Origin: CADDYT01 sp035294125 | Lineage (GTDB): Bacteria; Chloroflexota; Ktedonobacteria; Ktedonobacterales; Ktedonobacteraceae | Assembly (NCBI GenBank): GCA_035294125.1 | Contig: DATGLM010000057.1 | Span: forward strand, 248,001 to 312,000 | Reading direction: 5' to 3' | DNA length: 64,000 nucleotides | Shown: in pieces, positions 25,330 through 33,982 of the stretch | Layout: each line of letters starts with the position of its first letter | Position numbering within the stretch: position 1 is the stretch's first letter | Notes under the pieces: model-generated | Databases searched by the model: none | Told to the model about the DNA's origin: nothing | What the model saw: only the letters and a program-made list of their open reading frames with translations | Made by a program: the position numbers and the translations under genes

Positions 25330-27354
25330 TTACTTTCCCTGAGGGTTGGGATTGTCCTGCAATTTGATGGCGGCAATGACCGGGTCGGTGTGGTGAATGG
25401 CCAGGCGCTGCTCGGCCTTTTGCAGGTTCCAGGCGCTATTGATCAGAGAGATATGCGTGAAGGCCTGCGGGTAGTTGCCCAGGGCGACGTTGTTGTCCGA
25501 ATCGATCTCTTCGGAGAAGAGGCCCAGGCGACCAGCGCAGCTCAACAGGCGCTCAAAAAGCGAGCGTGCTTCGTCGACGCGTCCCTGCATCGCCAGGTTA
25601 TCAACCAGCCAGAAGCTGCAGATGGTAAAGGTGCCCTCCGCACCTTTGAGGCCATCCAGGTTCTGCATAGAGGTATCATCTTCAATGCGATAGCGATAAA
25701 CAAAGCCCTTATCGTCCGTCAACTGCTCCATGATCCGGTCAACGGTTGAGCGCATGCGCGGGTCATCTGGTGGGATGAAGCCGACCAGGGGCAGCAGGAG
25801 ATTCGAGGCATCGAGCGTGGTGTCCTCGTAGGATTGGGTGAAGGCGCCAATGGTCGTATTGTAACCACGGGAGAGAATGTCGGCGCGAATCTCATCACGC
25901 ACATGGCACCAGCGCAGCAGGTCAGCCGGAAGATGGAGTTGCTGCGCGGCGCGAATGCCGCGATCAAGCGCGACCCAGCACATTACCTTGGAATAGACGA
26001 AATGGCGCAGGCCCCCTCGCACTTCCCAGATGCCGCTATCTGCATCGTGCCAGTGCTCGCAGACGTGGTCGACCAGCTTGCGCATCATATCCCAGAGTGG
26101 GCCTTCCAGCTTCTCTCCGTACCGTTCAAAGCTGCCCTGTTTGCGGTAGATATGAATACAATCGAGCACTTCGCCGAAGACGTCCAATTGCTTTTGGAGA
26201 GCCGCGCCATTGCCGATGCGAACCGGGCGCGAATTCGCGTAGCCGTTCAGGTGAGGTAGTTCGATTTCGCGCAGGTCGCGTTCGCCGCGAATGCCGTACA
26301 TGATTTGCACATCTTCACCATCAGCATAGGAGAGATTCTGCAGCCAGTGGGTAAATGCGCGGGCCTCTTCAGTAAAGCCGAGCACATTGAGCGCGTAGAG
26401 GGTGAAGGTTGCGTCGCGTAGCCAGGTGAAGCGGTAATCCCAGTTGCGCTCGCCGCCCAGACCCTCCGGCAGCGAGGTTGTGGGCGCGGCCACAATAGCG
26501 CCGGTGGGAGCATAGGTCATCATTTTCAGTGTCAGTGCGCTGCGATGTACCCATTCGGTGTATGGTCCCTGATATGTGCAGTTAGAGAGCCACTTGCGCC
26601 AGCAATGGAGCGTGTGGGCCAGTTCCGCGTCGAAGTTGCGCTGTGGCAGTTCGACCTCAACCAGCCTGCGGGCGGCTTGCAAGCTGCGGCCCATGCCCAC
26701 GGCAAACAGGAGGCGCTCGCCTTCACGCAGTGTCACCTGCACGTTCACTGTTGGATGCGGATCATTATCATCAATCTCTCGCGAGACAGTCATAGTAAAT
26801 GAAGGAATAAGGTGCGAGCCAATAATGGACAGCCCCATGTGCTGTTGCCCGCCGCTGATGATGACGCCCGTGCTTTCGGTCGCAAAAAACACCTCGCTCG
26901 GCGCTGTCGCGTAGCAAGGTGTTGCCCTGAGCCTCATGCTGATGGGCAATTCCCCATGCGTGCATTCGACAATGCGTACCAGGCAATGACAGGAGCCATT
27001 TTCCCGTGTCCACGTATTATTGTTCATGCCCTTGTACGGCCACGCGTTCAGTGTCTCGACCGGCATGAAATCTGTGAGGACAATCTCCCCGGCTATACTT
27101 GCGAACCGTGTTTGCAGGACATTACTCCCGCGCAGGTAGCGCTGCGAGCCGGGAATGGACGGGTCGGCGGGAGAGATCTGGAAGTAGCCGCCGCGCTCTG
27201 CATCGAGTAAGCGGCAGAAGATGGCCGGACTATCAAAGTCCGGGAGACATCCCCAGTCTACCGATCCATCAGGGGCGATGAGCACAACAGAATGGCAGTC
27301 CCCAATGACGCCATAAGAGTTAATAGGTTGATAAGTACGATCAGTTGCTTTCAT
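25330..27354 (-). CDS. Glycoside hydrolase family 15 protein (glucoamylase/trehalase-like)
   Basis: 674 residues. The N-terminal beta-sandwich (about 1-260) carries IGDCHSVVLIAPDGSVDWGCLPDFDSPAIFC, and the (alpha/alpha)6 barrel carries GGERNWDYRFTWLRDATFTLYAL, both signature stretches of the GH15 group that includes mycobacterial trehalases. It has no signal peptide, so it probably acts on cytoplasmic alpha-glucosides such as trehalose. I place the start at the ATG at 27354; a GTG three codons upstream is open too. Monocistronic, with its own terminator and a long AT-rich upstream region. Confidence 0.9.
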   Translation of the reverse strand: MKATDRTYQPINSYGVIGDCHSVVLIAPDGSVDWGCLPDFDSPAIFCRLLDAERGGYFQISPADPSIPGSQRYLRGSNVLQTRFASIAGEIVLTDFMPVETLNAWPYKGMNNNTWTRENGSCHCLVRIVECTHGELPISMRLRATPCYATAPSEVFFATESTGVIISGGQQHMGLSIIGSHLIPSFTMTVSREIDDNDPHPTVNVQVTLREGERLLFAVGMGRSLQAARRLVEVELPQRNFDAELAHTLHCWRKWLSNCTYQGPYTEWVHRSALTLKMMTYAPTGAIVAAPTTSLPEGLGGERNWDYRFTWLRDATFTLYALNVLGFTEEARAFTHWLQNLSYADGEDVQIMYGIRGERDLREIELPHLNGYANSRPVRIGNGAALQKQLDVFGEVLDCIHIYRKQGSFERYGEKLEGPLWDMMRKLVDHVCEHWHDADSGIWEVRGGLRHFVYSKVMCWVALDRGIRAAQQLHLPADLLRWCHVRDEIRADILSRGYNTTIGAFTQSYEDTTLDASNLLLPLVGFIPPDDPRMRSTVDRIMEQLTDDKGFVYRYRIEDDTSMQNLDGLKGAEGTFTICSFWLVDNLAMQGRVDEARSLFERLLSCAGRLGLFSEEIDSDNNVALGNYPQAFTHISLINSAWNLQKAEQRLAIHHTDPVIAAIKLQDNPNPQGK

Positions 27355-28056
27355 CCCAACCACGCCTTTTTTGGAGGATAATGAACAATAACCAAAGTTT
27401 TTTTAAGAATCCTTTTTGTGGGTTCTTATCAAGAGTAAACGGAACAGCAGAGGCAACGGTAACAAGAAATTAGTACCGAATTACACCAGTTTTGTCCGCT
27501 TCTGAGCATCTCCCAGAGAACATTCTTAGAAACCTGAGAAATTGCAGAGTTGTACTCAGATTTTTCTAAGGAACAATCCACACTCTATTTCAACACATCT
27601 GGATTGTGAAATATTCGCTTTTTTTCTCCCTTATCCTTTCTTACCAGATCGCAGGTATTTTTCTGATAACAGTTCGATTGATCTGGTATACAAAATATGG
27701 CACATCAAAGTTTCGAAAATAAGATCATCTGCTGGTCATCTGCTGGTCATCTGCTGATAGCGTTACTTTCTCTTACTCTCTCTACATTCCTTAATCTCCA
27801 GCCTCCTGCCGACTACCAAAATCTCTGGCCTTAGCTCGTTTTTAGAATAGGGTATGCTATCTGGACAAGGATAGTACAAAAGTGTTACCTTAGTACAGTA
27901 GCAAACGATAGAAAACGCGCCGGATTTTTTAATGGTTCCCACGGGCCTGTAGTAGTCATAATATACGTGGTGGCCTCTACATCTGGGTTGAGGTTGTCGT
28001 GAAAGTTGTGTAGATTTATTCGTAGCTCTAAGCTATACGGAATGGAGAGGGTTCAC
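27355..28056. other. Long AT-rich intergenic region
   Basis: About 700 bases without a convincing gene. It is clearly richer in A+T than its surroundings, and contains three direct 11-bp copies of TCATCTGCTGG at 27725-27757 (the third ends in A). An open frame over 27542-27757 is there but has no ribosome site and odd composition. It must hold the promoters of the GH15 gene and of the small membrane protein; none can be named with confidence. Confidence 0.6.
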
Positions 28057-28218
28057 ATGAGTAAGATTCAGCAAGTAATGCACCATCCTGCCGGGATAGT
28101 CGGCCTGAGCGTAGGGCTGACCTTCGGCCTGCTAGCGGCCTTCATGGGAGAAGCGGGCAAAGCACTTTTTCTGGTTGGCATCTGTCGCTACCTGGCTTCG
28201 CGTATCTCGCGCCAGTAA
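28057..28218 (+). CDS. Small membrane protein of unknown function
   Basis: 53 residues starting MSKIQQVMHHPAG, with one long hydrophobic stretch IVGLSVGLTFGLLAAFMG and a second weaker one ALFLVGICRYLAS, ending in Arg/Ser. GGAGAGGG lies seven bases before the ATG at 28057, so I prefer it to the upstream TTG/ATG at 28006. No family recognised. A DoxX remnant follows it. Confidence 0.55.
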   Translation: MSKIQQVMHHPAGIVGLSVGLTFGLLAAFMGEAGKALFLVGICRYLASRISRQ

Positions 28219-28240
28219 GCAGACAATTGCTCAAAGACAA

Positions 28241-28348
28241 ATATTGCTCTTACGAGTGACCACCGGCGGCTTGCTGGTCGGCCATGGTGCGCAAAGGCTC
28301 TCTGGCTGGTCTGGTGCTTCTGTCTTTAAGGGAACGGCAGGTTGGCTG
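28241..28348 (+). pseudogene. Remnant of a DoxX-family membrane protein gene
   Basis: The 36 residues encoded here match the start of DoxX proteins: LLLRVTTGGLLVGHGAQRLSGWSG, then FKGTAGWL. The typical continuation with further membrane segments is missing: after the Trp-Leu the frame goes on with charged, Arg-rich sequence and stops at 28450. No start codon with ribosome site precedes it. A 10-bp-arm hairpin begins inside its last codons (28345). Confidence 0.6.
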
Positions 28349-28367
28349 ATGCCTGCAAGGCATCAGC
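28345..28367. repeat. Short hairpin at the break of the DoxX remnant
   Basis: GCTGATGCCT (28345-28354) and AGGCATCAGC (28358-28367) are perfect inverted copies around GCA. It sits exactly where DoxX similarity ends. No T run follows. Confidence 0.5.
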
Positions 28368-28560
28368 AGCAGCCTCTTCCCACGCGCCTGTCAACGCATA
28401 GTCCGCGCAGAGTTCGGCGGCATTTACGCGACTGTGCGGTACAGATTTGATCTCCCGGTGAAAGGCCAGCACTTTTTCATGTGCGTCCCATCATCCCCTC
28501 GTCTTTTCTTGCCAGAACCAGATTTTATACCTGTCAGGCACTATGTTCAAGCAAAAAGTG

Positions 28561-29541
28561 CTACCCTTCCTTCAACCACTGTGCTACCTCCGGCGCGAAG
28601 TAGGTGATGAGCATATCGGCTCCGGCGCGGCGAATGCCGGTAAGCACTTCCATAACGATGCGGCGCTCGTCGATCCAGCCGTTCTGGGCGGCGGCTTTGA
28701 CCATGGCGTATTCGCCGCTGACATTATAGGCGGCGATGGGCAGATCGCAGTGGTCGCGCACGCGGCGGATGACATCCATATAGGCCATAGCGGGCTTGAC
28801 CATGACGATATCGGCCCCCTCTGCGATGTCAAGATCGACCTCGCGCAGGGCTTCGCGCGCGTTGGCGGGGTCCATCTGGTAGGAGCGGCGGTCTCCGAAT
28901 TGCGGCGCGGAACCGGCGGCTTCGCGGAACGGACCGTAGAAGGCGGAGGCGAACTTGGCGGAATAGGCCATGATGGGCGTGCCGCTCAGGCTGTGCTCGT
29001 CCAGCATCTGACGGATGGCTCCGACGCGACCATCCATCATATCGGAAGGGGCCACAATGTCGGCTCCGGCCTCGGCGTGGGATAGCGCCATCTGCGCCAG
29101 CAGCGCCAGCGATTCGTCGTTCTGGACGCTGCCGTTTTTAATGACGCCGCAATGCCCGTGACTGGTATATTCACAGAGGCAGACGTCGGTGATGACCAGC
29201 ATGTCCGGTGTCGTGTCTTTGATGCGGCGAATAGCCTGCTGGATGATGCCTTGTGGATTGTATGCCTCGGAGCCTACTTCGTCCTTTTGCTCTGGAATGC
29301 CAAAGAGCAGCACCGCCGGGATGCCGAGGTTGGCAACGCGCTCCATCTCGCGCCCCAGGTCTTCAAGAGGCCACTGCATGACGCCGGGCATCGAAGCGAC
29401 CTCACGCGGCTGGGCGATGCCCTCGGCGATAAAAAGAGGGTAGATCAACTGGCCAACGTTCAGGTGCGTCTCGCGCACCAGGCCGCGCAGTTTTTCGTTC
29501 TGTCGTGTGCGTCTCATGCGCACGGTCGGGAAAGTCGACAT
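28561..29541 (-). CDS. hemB: Porphobilinogen synthase (5-aminolevulinate dehydratase)
   Basis: Condenses two 5-aminolevulinates to porphobilinogen. 326 residues, a usual length. Zinc-binding cysteines are visible in DVCLCEYTSHGHCG, so this is a zinc-type enzyme. One active-site Lys is in MVKPAMAYMDVI and another in YSAKFASAFYGPFREA. Last gene of the heme operon, separated from hemL by a 227-base stretch holding a TnpB remnant, so it may need its own promoter. AAGG stands about nine bases before the ATG. Confidence 0.96.
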   Translation of the reverse strand: MSTFPTVRMRRTRQNEKLRGLVRETHLNVGQLIYPLFIAEGIAQPREVASMPGVMQWPLEDLGREMERVANLGIPAVLLFGIPEQKDEVGSEAYNPQGIIQQAIRRIKDTTPDMLVITDVCLCEYTSHGHCGVIKNGSVQNDESLALLAQMALSHAEAGADIVAPSDMMDGRVGAIRQMLDEHSLSGTPIMAYSAKFASAFYGPFREAAGSAPQFGDRRSYQMDPANAREALREVDLDIAEGADIVMVKPAMAYMDVIRRVRDHCDLPIAAYNVSGEYAMVKAAAQNGWIDERRIVMEVLTGIRRAGADMLITYFAPEVAQWLKEG

Positions 29542-29576
29542 CGTGACGCTGCCTTTCTAGATGTGTTCTAAAGAGT

Positions 29577-29768
29577 TCACATTGTTGATTGCGGTGAAAA
29601 CCTCCGCACACCGCACGGGATCGCCCGTGTGTGGCCCAGCCGGGCAAGGAACCTCATCAAGATGTTGACGGCACTATTTTCGTCTCGATCTATGATGAGT
29701 CCACATGCACTACAGCGATAGGTGCGTTTCCAGAGTGGCATAGCTTGCTTGTGTCCACAGCTTTGTAG
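29577..29768 (-). pseudogene. 3' remnant of an IS605-family tnpB (OrfB) gene
   Basis: In the frame directly following the hemL stop codon 63 residues can be read: SCGHKQAMPLWKRTYRCS then ACGLIIDRDENSAVNIL. The two CxxC pairs and the IDRDxNSAxNI block are the zinc-finger/RuvC-III end of TnpB. Everything before it (over 300 residues) is absent. The last 30 bases form a GC-rich hairpin (GCGG...CCGC around AGGTTTTCA), like the right end of such elements. It lies between hemL and hemB. Confidence 0.85.
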
Positions 29769-31103
29769 TCAGATCATTTCATGCAGGACGGCGCGGATAG
29801 TATTCACCGTCTCTTCGATCATCTCGTCAGTCATGGCTAATGAGATGAAGCAGGTCTCGAACTGGGAGGGCGGCAGGTAGATACCGCGCTCCAGCATGCG
29901 CCAGAAGTACCGGGCGTAGCGTTTCGTTTCCGCTGTTTTCGCCGTCGCGTAATCGGTGACGGGCTGCGGCGCGAAGAATAGGCAGAACAGAGAGCCGATC
30001 CGCTGATAATCCAGCGGCCCGCCGATCTCTTTGAGGATTTCGGTCACACCGTTGGTCAGTAGTTGCCCCTTGTGATCGAGCTGTTCGTAGACTCCTGGCT
30101 TGCGCAGTTCGGTCAGAGTGGCGATACCGGCTGCCATCGCGACCGGATTGCCGGAGAGCGTGCCAGCCTGGTAGACGGGGCCAATGGGCGCTACCTGCTC
30201 CATGATTCTGCGGTTGCCGCCATATGCACCAACCGGCAATCCGCCGCCGATGATCTTGCCCAGACAGGTCAGGTCGGGTGTAACGCCACTGAGTGCCTGC
30301 ATGCCGCCGAGGGCGACACGGAAACCGGTAATGACCTCGTCGAAGATGAGCAGCGCGCCGTATCTATCCGCCAGTGCGCGCAATTGTTGGAGGAAGCCAG
30401 GGATGGGCAGCACCAGCCCCATGTTGGCGGCCACCGGCTCGACAATAATGGCGGCAATATCGTCGGGATAGGTCTGGAAAAGCTCCTCAACAGCCCTGTG
30501 ATCGTTGTAGGGAGCGACGAGGGTGTGAGTTGTGATCTCCTCGGGTATGCCGGGGCTGTCAGGCAGGCCCATCGTTGCCACGCCGGAACCAGCCTGCACC
30601 AGCAGCATATCGGCATGTCCATGATAGTTGCCCGCGAACTTGATGATCTTCCTGCGCTTTGTATATGCTCGTGCCACCCTTAATGCGCTCATCGTCGCCT
30701 CAGTGCCGGAATTGACGAAGCGCAGCAGTTCGATGGAAGGCATGCTTTCGGTGATGAGTTCGCCCAGTCGCAGTTCGTATTCCGTGGGTGCGCCGAAGCT
30801 GAGGCCGCGCTGGCTTGCCTTCTGCACTGCCTCCACGACGGAGGGAAAGGCGTGGCCCAGAATCACTGGCCCCCAGGACTGCACAAAATCCAGGTAGCGA
30901 TTGCCATCCACGTCGTAGAGGTATGGCCCGCTGCTGTGATCGATGAAGATAGGCTCGCCGCCAACAGCGCGGAAGGCGCGCACGGGGCTATTCACGCCGC
31001 CCGGAAAGAGCTGCTGCGCCTGCGCATACAGTTCGTGCGAACGTTTCAGGTTCAGATGACAGTATTGATCGGGTGAGTCATTGCTATTCGCCATATCTGG
31101 CAT
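29769..31103 (-). CDS. hemL: Glutamate-1-semialdehyde 2,1-aminomutase
   Basis: PLP-dependent conversion of glutamate-1-semialdehyde to 5-aminolevulinate, after HemA. 444 residues: FPGGVNSPVRAF near the N-terminus, the PLP Lys in TCLGKIIGGGLPVGAYGG, and AGTLSGNPVAMAAG. The N-terminal 20 residues are polar and less conserved; an internal ATG at codon 4 is possible. It is separated from hemQ by 119 bases holding a REP-like element, and its stop codon abuts the TnpB remnant. Confidence 0.96.
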   Translation of the reverse strand: MPDMANSNDSPDQYCHLNLKRSHELYAQAQQLFPGGVNSPVRAFRAVGGEPIFIDHSSGPYLYDVDGNRYLDFVQSWGPVILGHAFPSVVEAVQKASQRGLSFGAPTEYELRLGELITESMPSIELLRFVNSGTEATMSALRVARAYTKRRKIIKFAGNYHGHADMLLVQAGSGVATMGLPDSPGIPEEITTHTLVAPYNDHRAVEELFQTYPDDIAAIIVEPVAANMGLVLPIPGFLQQLRALADRYGALLIFDEVITGFRVALGGMQALSGVTPDLTCLGKIIGGGLPVGAYGGNRRIMEQVAPIGPVYQAGTLSGNPVAMAAGIATLTELRKPGVYEQLDHKGQLLTNGVTEILKEIGGPLDYQRIGSLFCLFFAPQPVTDYATAKTAETKRYARYFWRMLERGIYLPPSQFETCFISLAMTDEMIEETVNTIRAVLHEMI

Positions 31104-31135
31104 TATACACCATCCTTTAACTATGCTGGACCGAC

Positions 31136-31216
31136 CATGTCATTGTGAGCGAGGCGAAGCAGGCTCTGGAAAGCTGACCTGGACATGTCATGGGGTGCGC
31201 GGCGGAGAATGACATG
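31136..31216. repeat. REP-like element (copy 2)
   Basis: CATGTCATTGTGAGCGAGG begins at 31136 and its inverted counterpart ends in AATGACATG at 31208-31216. A second CATGTCAT follows CCTGGA inside (about 31183), as in copy 1. It lies in the hemQ-hemL gap. Confidence 0.65.
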
Positions 31217-31222
31217 CGAGGG

Positions 31223-32029
31223 CTATGCTCCCAGAGCTTCCAGTATCTCATCCAGTGGCTGGGCGACGCAGGTGAACATGGGCGTGTCGCGCAGGGTGTA
31301 CTGGCTGGCCTCGGTTTCGCGCAGATCCTGGACGAGATCGAGGAAGTCGCTGATGCTGTCCGTCTCGAAAGCCACCACGAACTCCTGGTCGTCCAGGCCG
31401 AACGAGTAGGTGGTGTTAATCGAGACGCTGGGGTAGGTCAATCCTTTACGAATGTGCTCGTTCATCATGCGCTTGCGCTCTTCCATCGGCAAGGCGTACC
31501 AGGGGCGCGTCTTGACGAACGGGTAGACGAAGAGATATTTCTTGTCGAGCGGGCTGAGTACCAGACGGGGGTCGTGCGCACCGCGAGCATTCTTGCCGAC
31601 GTAGACCGAGCGTTTGGTCATCGAGAGGAAGCTGCGCGCCTCGTGCAGGTATGGCCCCATAACGCTGCGCAGGATGCGGCTGGTCAGGCCCTGTAAGTCC
31701 TCGACGGCGTAGGTGGCCTGCCAGAGCATGAAGTCGCAATCAGAGCGCAAGCCAAAGAGGCTGTAGCTGCGCATGAGGGCGTGCTTCTCTGCAAGCTCAT
31801 TGTAAGCGTCTAGCAATTGCTGCTTGCCTTGCTGGCGTGTCTGCGCTGGCAGCAGATACCACTGCGGGTCGAGTTTGTAGAATGTGAAGCGCACGAGCTG
31901 GCGCGGCTGCTTCGGTTTTTGCCTCGCCGTCTCCGGTGCTGGCGTCGTTACAGGTTCGTTGGTCGTCGTGTCTGGTAGTGTATTGGTGGTAACCTGTTCA
32001 GGCTGTGATACCATCGTCTGTTCTGTCAT
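31223..32029 (-). CDS. hemQ: Coproheme decarboxylase (HemQ, chlorite-dismutase fold)
   Basis: Turns coproheme into heme b with peroxide in the coproporphyrin-dependent pathway of monoderm bacteria. 268 residues: a 45-residue Thr/Pro/Glu-rich head of no known role, then the dimeric alpha/beta barrel pair. Family stretches KYLFVYPFVKTRPWYALP (with the reactive Tyr) and MMNEHIRKG (heme-proximal region) are visible, and the end FETDSISDFLDLVQDLRE. Its ATG overlaps the hemD stop as ATGA. Its presence says that this organism uses the coproporphyrin route, though the oxidase and ferrochelatase are not in the window. Confidence 0.93.
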   Translation of the reverse strand: MTEQTMVSQPEQVTTNTLPDTTTNEPVTTPAPETARQKPKQPRQLVRFTFYKLDPQWYLLPAQTRQQGKQQLLDAYNELAEKHALMRSYSLFGLRSDCDFMLWQATYAVEDLQGLTSRILRSVMGPYLHEARSFLSMTKRSVYVGKNARGAHDPRLVLSPLDKKYLFVYPFVKTRPWYALPMEERKRMMNEHIRKGLTYPSVSINTTYSFGLDDQEFVVAFETDSISDFLDLVQDLRETEASQYTLRDTPMFTCVAQPLDEILEALGA

Positions 32030-32913
32030 GATTTTCCCTCTGCTGAAACTATTGCCTCAACCAGGCCGTCAATAGTAAACTTGCTTGCCTCGATCTGCAC
32101 GGCGAGGCCAAGCTGGCGAGCGGTCTGTGAGGTAACAGGGCCGATACAAGCGATACGGAGCCGCCCATTGCGAAGGAGGAGCGACGAGTCGATAGTCGCA
32201 TCATGCTCCTCACAATGAGCAAGCCATTGCATGAAATTACGTACGGTCGATGAACTGGTGAACGTTAAAATATCCAGTTGCCCGGTTTTGAGCAGGTGCA
32301 GCACGTCGCGGCCTCGCTCATCGTCGGCGCTAACGGCAAGCGTGTAATAGGCGGGAACTTCGTCTACCAGCGCGCCCGCCTGTTGCAGTTCTGTTGCCAG
32401 CACCTGTCGCGCCCCGGCGGCTCGTGCCAGTAAAATGCGCCTGCCAGCCAGCGGCTCTGCACGCTGTTGCGCATCCTCGATCAGCGCCGCCGCGACGCCT
32501 TCCGCGATGTACGCATCGGGCACGAGGGCCGCATTCAGCCCGAAACGGGCAAGGGCAGTGGCAGTGGCCGGGCCGATGCAGGCGATACGCACGCCATTTG
32601 CGCCCAACGTCTCTAGATCGAGGCCGAGCGTGCGCATGCGCTGACAGCAGATGTTCACGCCGTTGGCGCTGGTGAGAACCAGCCAGGAGTAATATGCCGC
32701 GTTTTGCGCATCGGTCGCAAACAGGCGATGCAGCGCGGCATCAAGCTGCTGCCAGTCTTCAGGGGGCGCGATGCGGATGGTCGGAAACTCAACGGAAGTC
32801 GCGCCCAGCGCTTTCAGCCGCTCGCTCAGGACGCCTGCCTGCTCTGGTGTGCGTGTCACCAGGATACGCTTGCCCTGCAAGGGCAGGTTTGTAGTGGCGG
32901 CAGTTTCAGACAT
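32026..32913 (-). CDS. hemD: Uroporphyrinogen-III synthase
   Basis: Closes hydroxymethylbilane to uroporphyrinogen III. 295 residues in two similar alpha/beta domains; recognisable parts are GKRILVTRTPEQAGVLSERL at the start and FTSSSTVRNFMQWL in the second half. The sequence is poorly conserved in this family, so context supports the call. I place the start at the ATG at 32913, which overlaps the hemC stop by 8 bases; a longer frame to 33027 would run inside hemC. Overlaps hemQ by 4 bases. Confidence 0.92.
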   Translation of the reverse strand: MSETAATTNLPLQGKRILVTRTPEQAGVLSERLKALGATSVEFPTIRIAPPEDWQQLDAALHRLFATDAQNAAYYSWLVLTSANGVNICCQRMRTLGLDLETLGANGVRIACIGPATATALARFGLNAALVPDAYIAEGVAAALIEDAQQRAEPLAGRRILLARAAGARQVLATELQQAGALVDEVPAYYTLAVSADDERGRDVLHLLKTGQLDILTFTSSSTVRNFMQWLAHCEEHDATIDSSLLLRNGRLRIACIGPVTSQTARQLGLAVQIEASKFTIDGLVEAIVSAEGKS

Positions 32914-33982
32914 GCTCTTTCTCCTGCTCCAGCATCTCTCTGTCGATAAGCGAACGGATAATTTCGTCGGCCCCTTGCGCAAGCGCCTGCTCGGCCAGCA
33001 GTGCACCCAGCCGTTCGGCCCGCTCAACGGGCGTCTCCGGTGTCCAGGTCATGCTCTGCTGAACGCGCACTTGCTGCCGCCCATCCTGACTGATGACCAG
33101 TCCGCGCAACGTTAGTATATCCCCGGCAACCTCACCATATGCCGCGACCGGCAGGTAACAGCCCGCGCCCAGACGGCGCATAAACATGCGTTCCGCGCTC
33201 GTCGTGGCCTGTTCCTCCCCGTTGATCAGGGGAGCGATCAGTGCCCGCATGGCCGATTCGTCACGTACCTCCAGCGCCAGTGCTCCCTGTCCCGGCGCGG
33301 GCATCATGGCGTCAACGGGCAGATAGAGCAGGCGGTCGGCCAGACGCTCCCGCAAGTTCATGCGGTGCAGCCCGGCGGCTGCCAGGACGATACAATCGTA
33401 ATCACCTGCGTCAAGCTTGCGCAGGCGCGTGTCCACATTGCCGCGCAGGGGGAGAATGTGGGCATCAGGATACAGAGCTAACGCCTGGGCTGTGCGGCGC
33501 AGACTGCACGTGCCAATGCGCAGCGGATGAAGTGGCCGAGCAGTATAGCCGACAAGGCCGTTTCCGGCTGCCAGGGGGAGAGGCGATAGCGAGGACGCTT
33601 TCTCCTGCTGACTGCCATGCTCCGGCAAGGGAAGCATGGAGGGACTTTGGAAGACCATTACGTCCCTGACATCTTCACGTGAACCAACGGCTGTTAGATA
33701 CAATCCTTCGGGCTGCGCTGTCGGCAAATCTTTCAGGCTATGCACCGCGAGGTCAATACGTCCCTCGCGCAGGGCACGCTCGATCTCCATGACGAAAACG
33801 CCGTCGCCGCCAAGCTGTGAGAGCGGCCTATCCTGGATATGATCGCCCCTGGTGTGAATCTGCTCAATGCTGATTTCTAGCGTCGGCCACTGCTGCCGCA
33901 GTTGTTCGACGACCGACCCTGTCTGGATCATCGCCAGTTTGCTGGCTCTCGTCCCTATGATTATCTTCGTTATCCGCTTCAT
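32906..33982 (-). CDS. hemC: Hydroxymethylbilane synthase (porphobilinogen deaminase)
   Basis: Joins four porphobilinogens into hydroxymethylbilane. 358 residues. IIIGTRASKLAMIQ starts the fold, HSLKDLPT and the Arg-rich GTCSLRR are present, and C275 in GAGCYLPVAAYG binds the dipyrromethane cofactor. Relative to usual enzymes there is an insertion of about 30 residues between DVMVF and RIGTCSLRR (residues about 112-150). The ATG at 33982 has GGAAG six bases upstream, and lies 119 bases inside hemA. A longer frame to 34024 has no support. Confidence 0.95.
   Translation of the reverse strand: MKRITKIIIGTRASKLAMIQTGSVVEQLRQQWPTLEISIEQIHTRGDHIQDRPLSQLGGDGVFVMEIERALREGRIDLAVHSLKDLPTAQPEGLYLTAVGSREDVRDVMVFQSPSMLPLPEHGSQQEKASSLSPLPLAAGNGLVGYTARPLHPLRIGTCSLRRTAQALALYPDAHILPLRGNVDTRLRKLDAGDYDCIVLAAAGLHRMNLRERLADRLLYLPVDAMMPAPGQGALALEVRDESAMRALIAPLINGEEQATTSAERMFMRRLGAGCYLPVAAYGEVAGDILTLRGLVISQDGRQQVRVQQSMTWTPETPVERAERLGALLAEQALAQGADEIIRSLIDREMLEQEKEHV

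Noticed and set aside
27542..27757. 71-codon plus-strand frame in the AT-rich gap
   Set aside because: No ribosome site, ends inside the 11-bp repeats, no similarity.
29769..29771. hemL TGA as a second selenocysteine codon, since the frame goes on
   Set aside because: The sequence beyond it is clearly TnpB, not a conserved tail of the aminomutase, and HemL needs no Sec.
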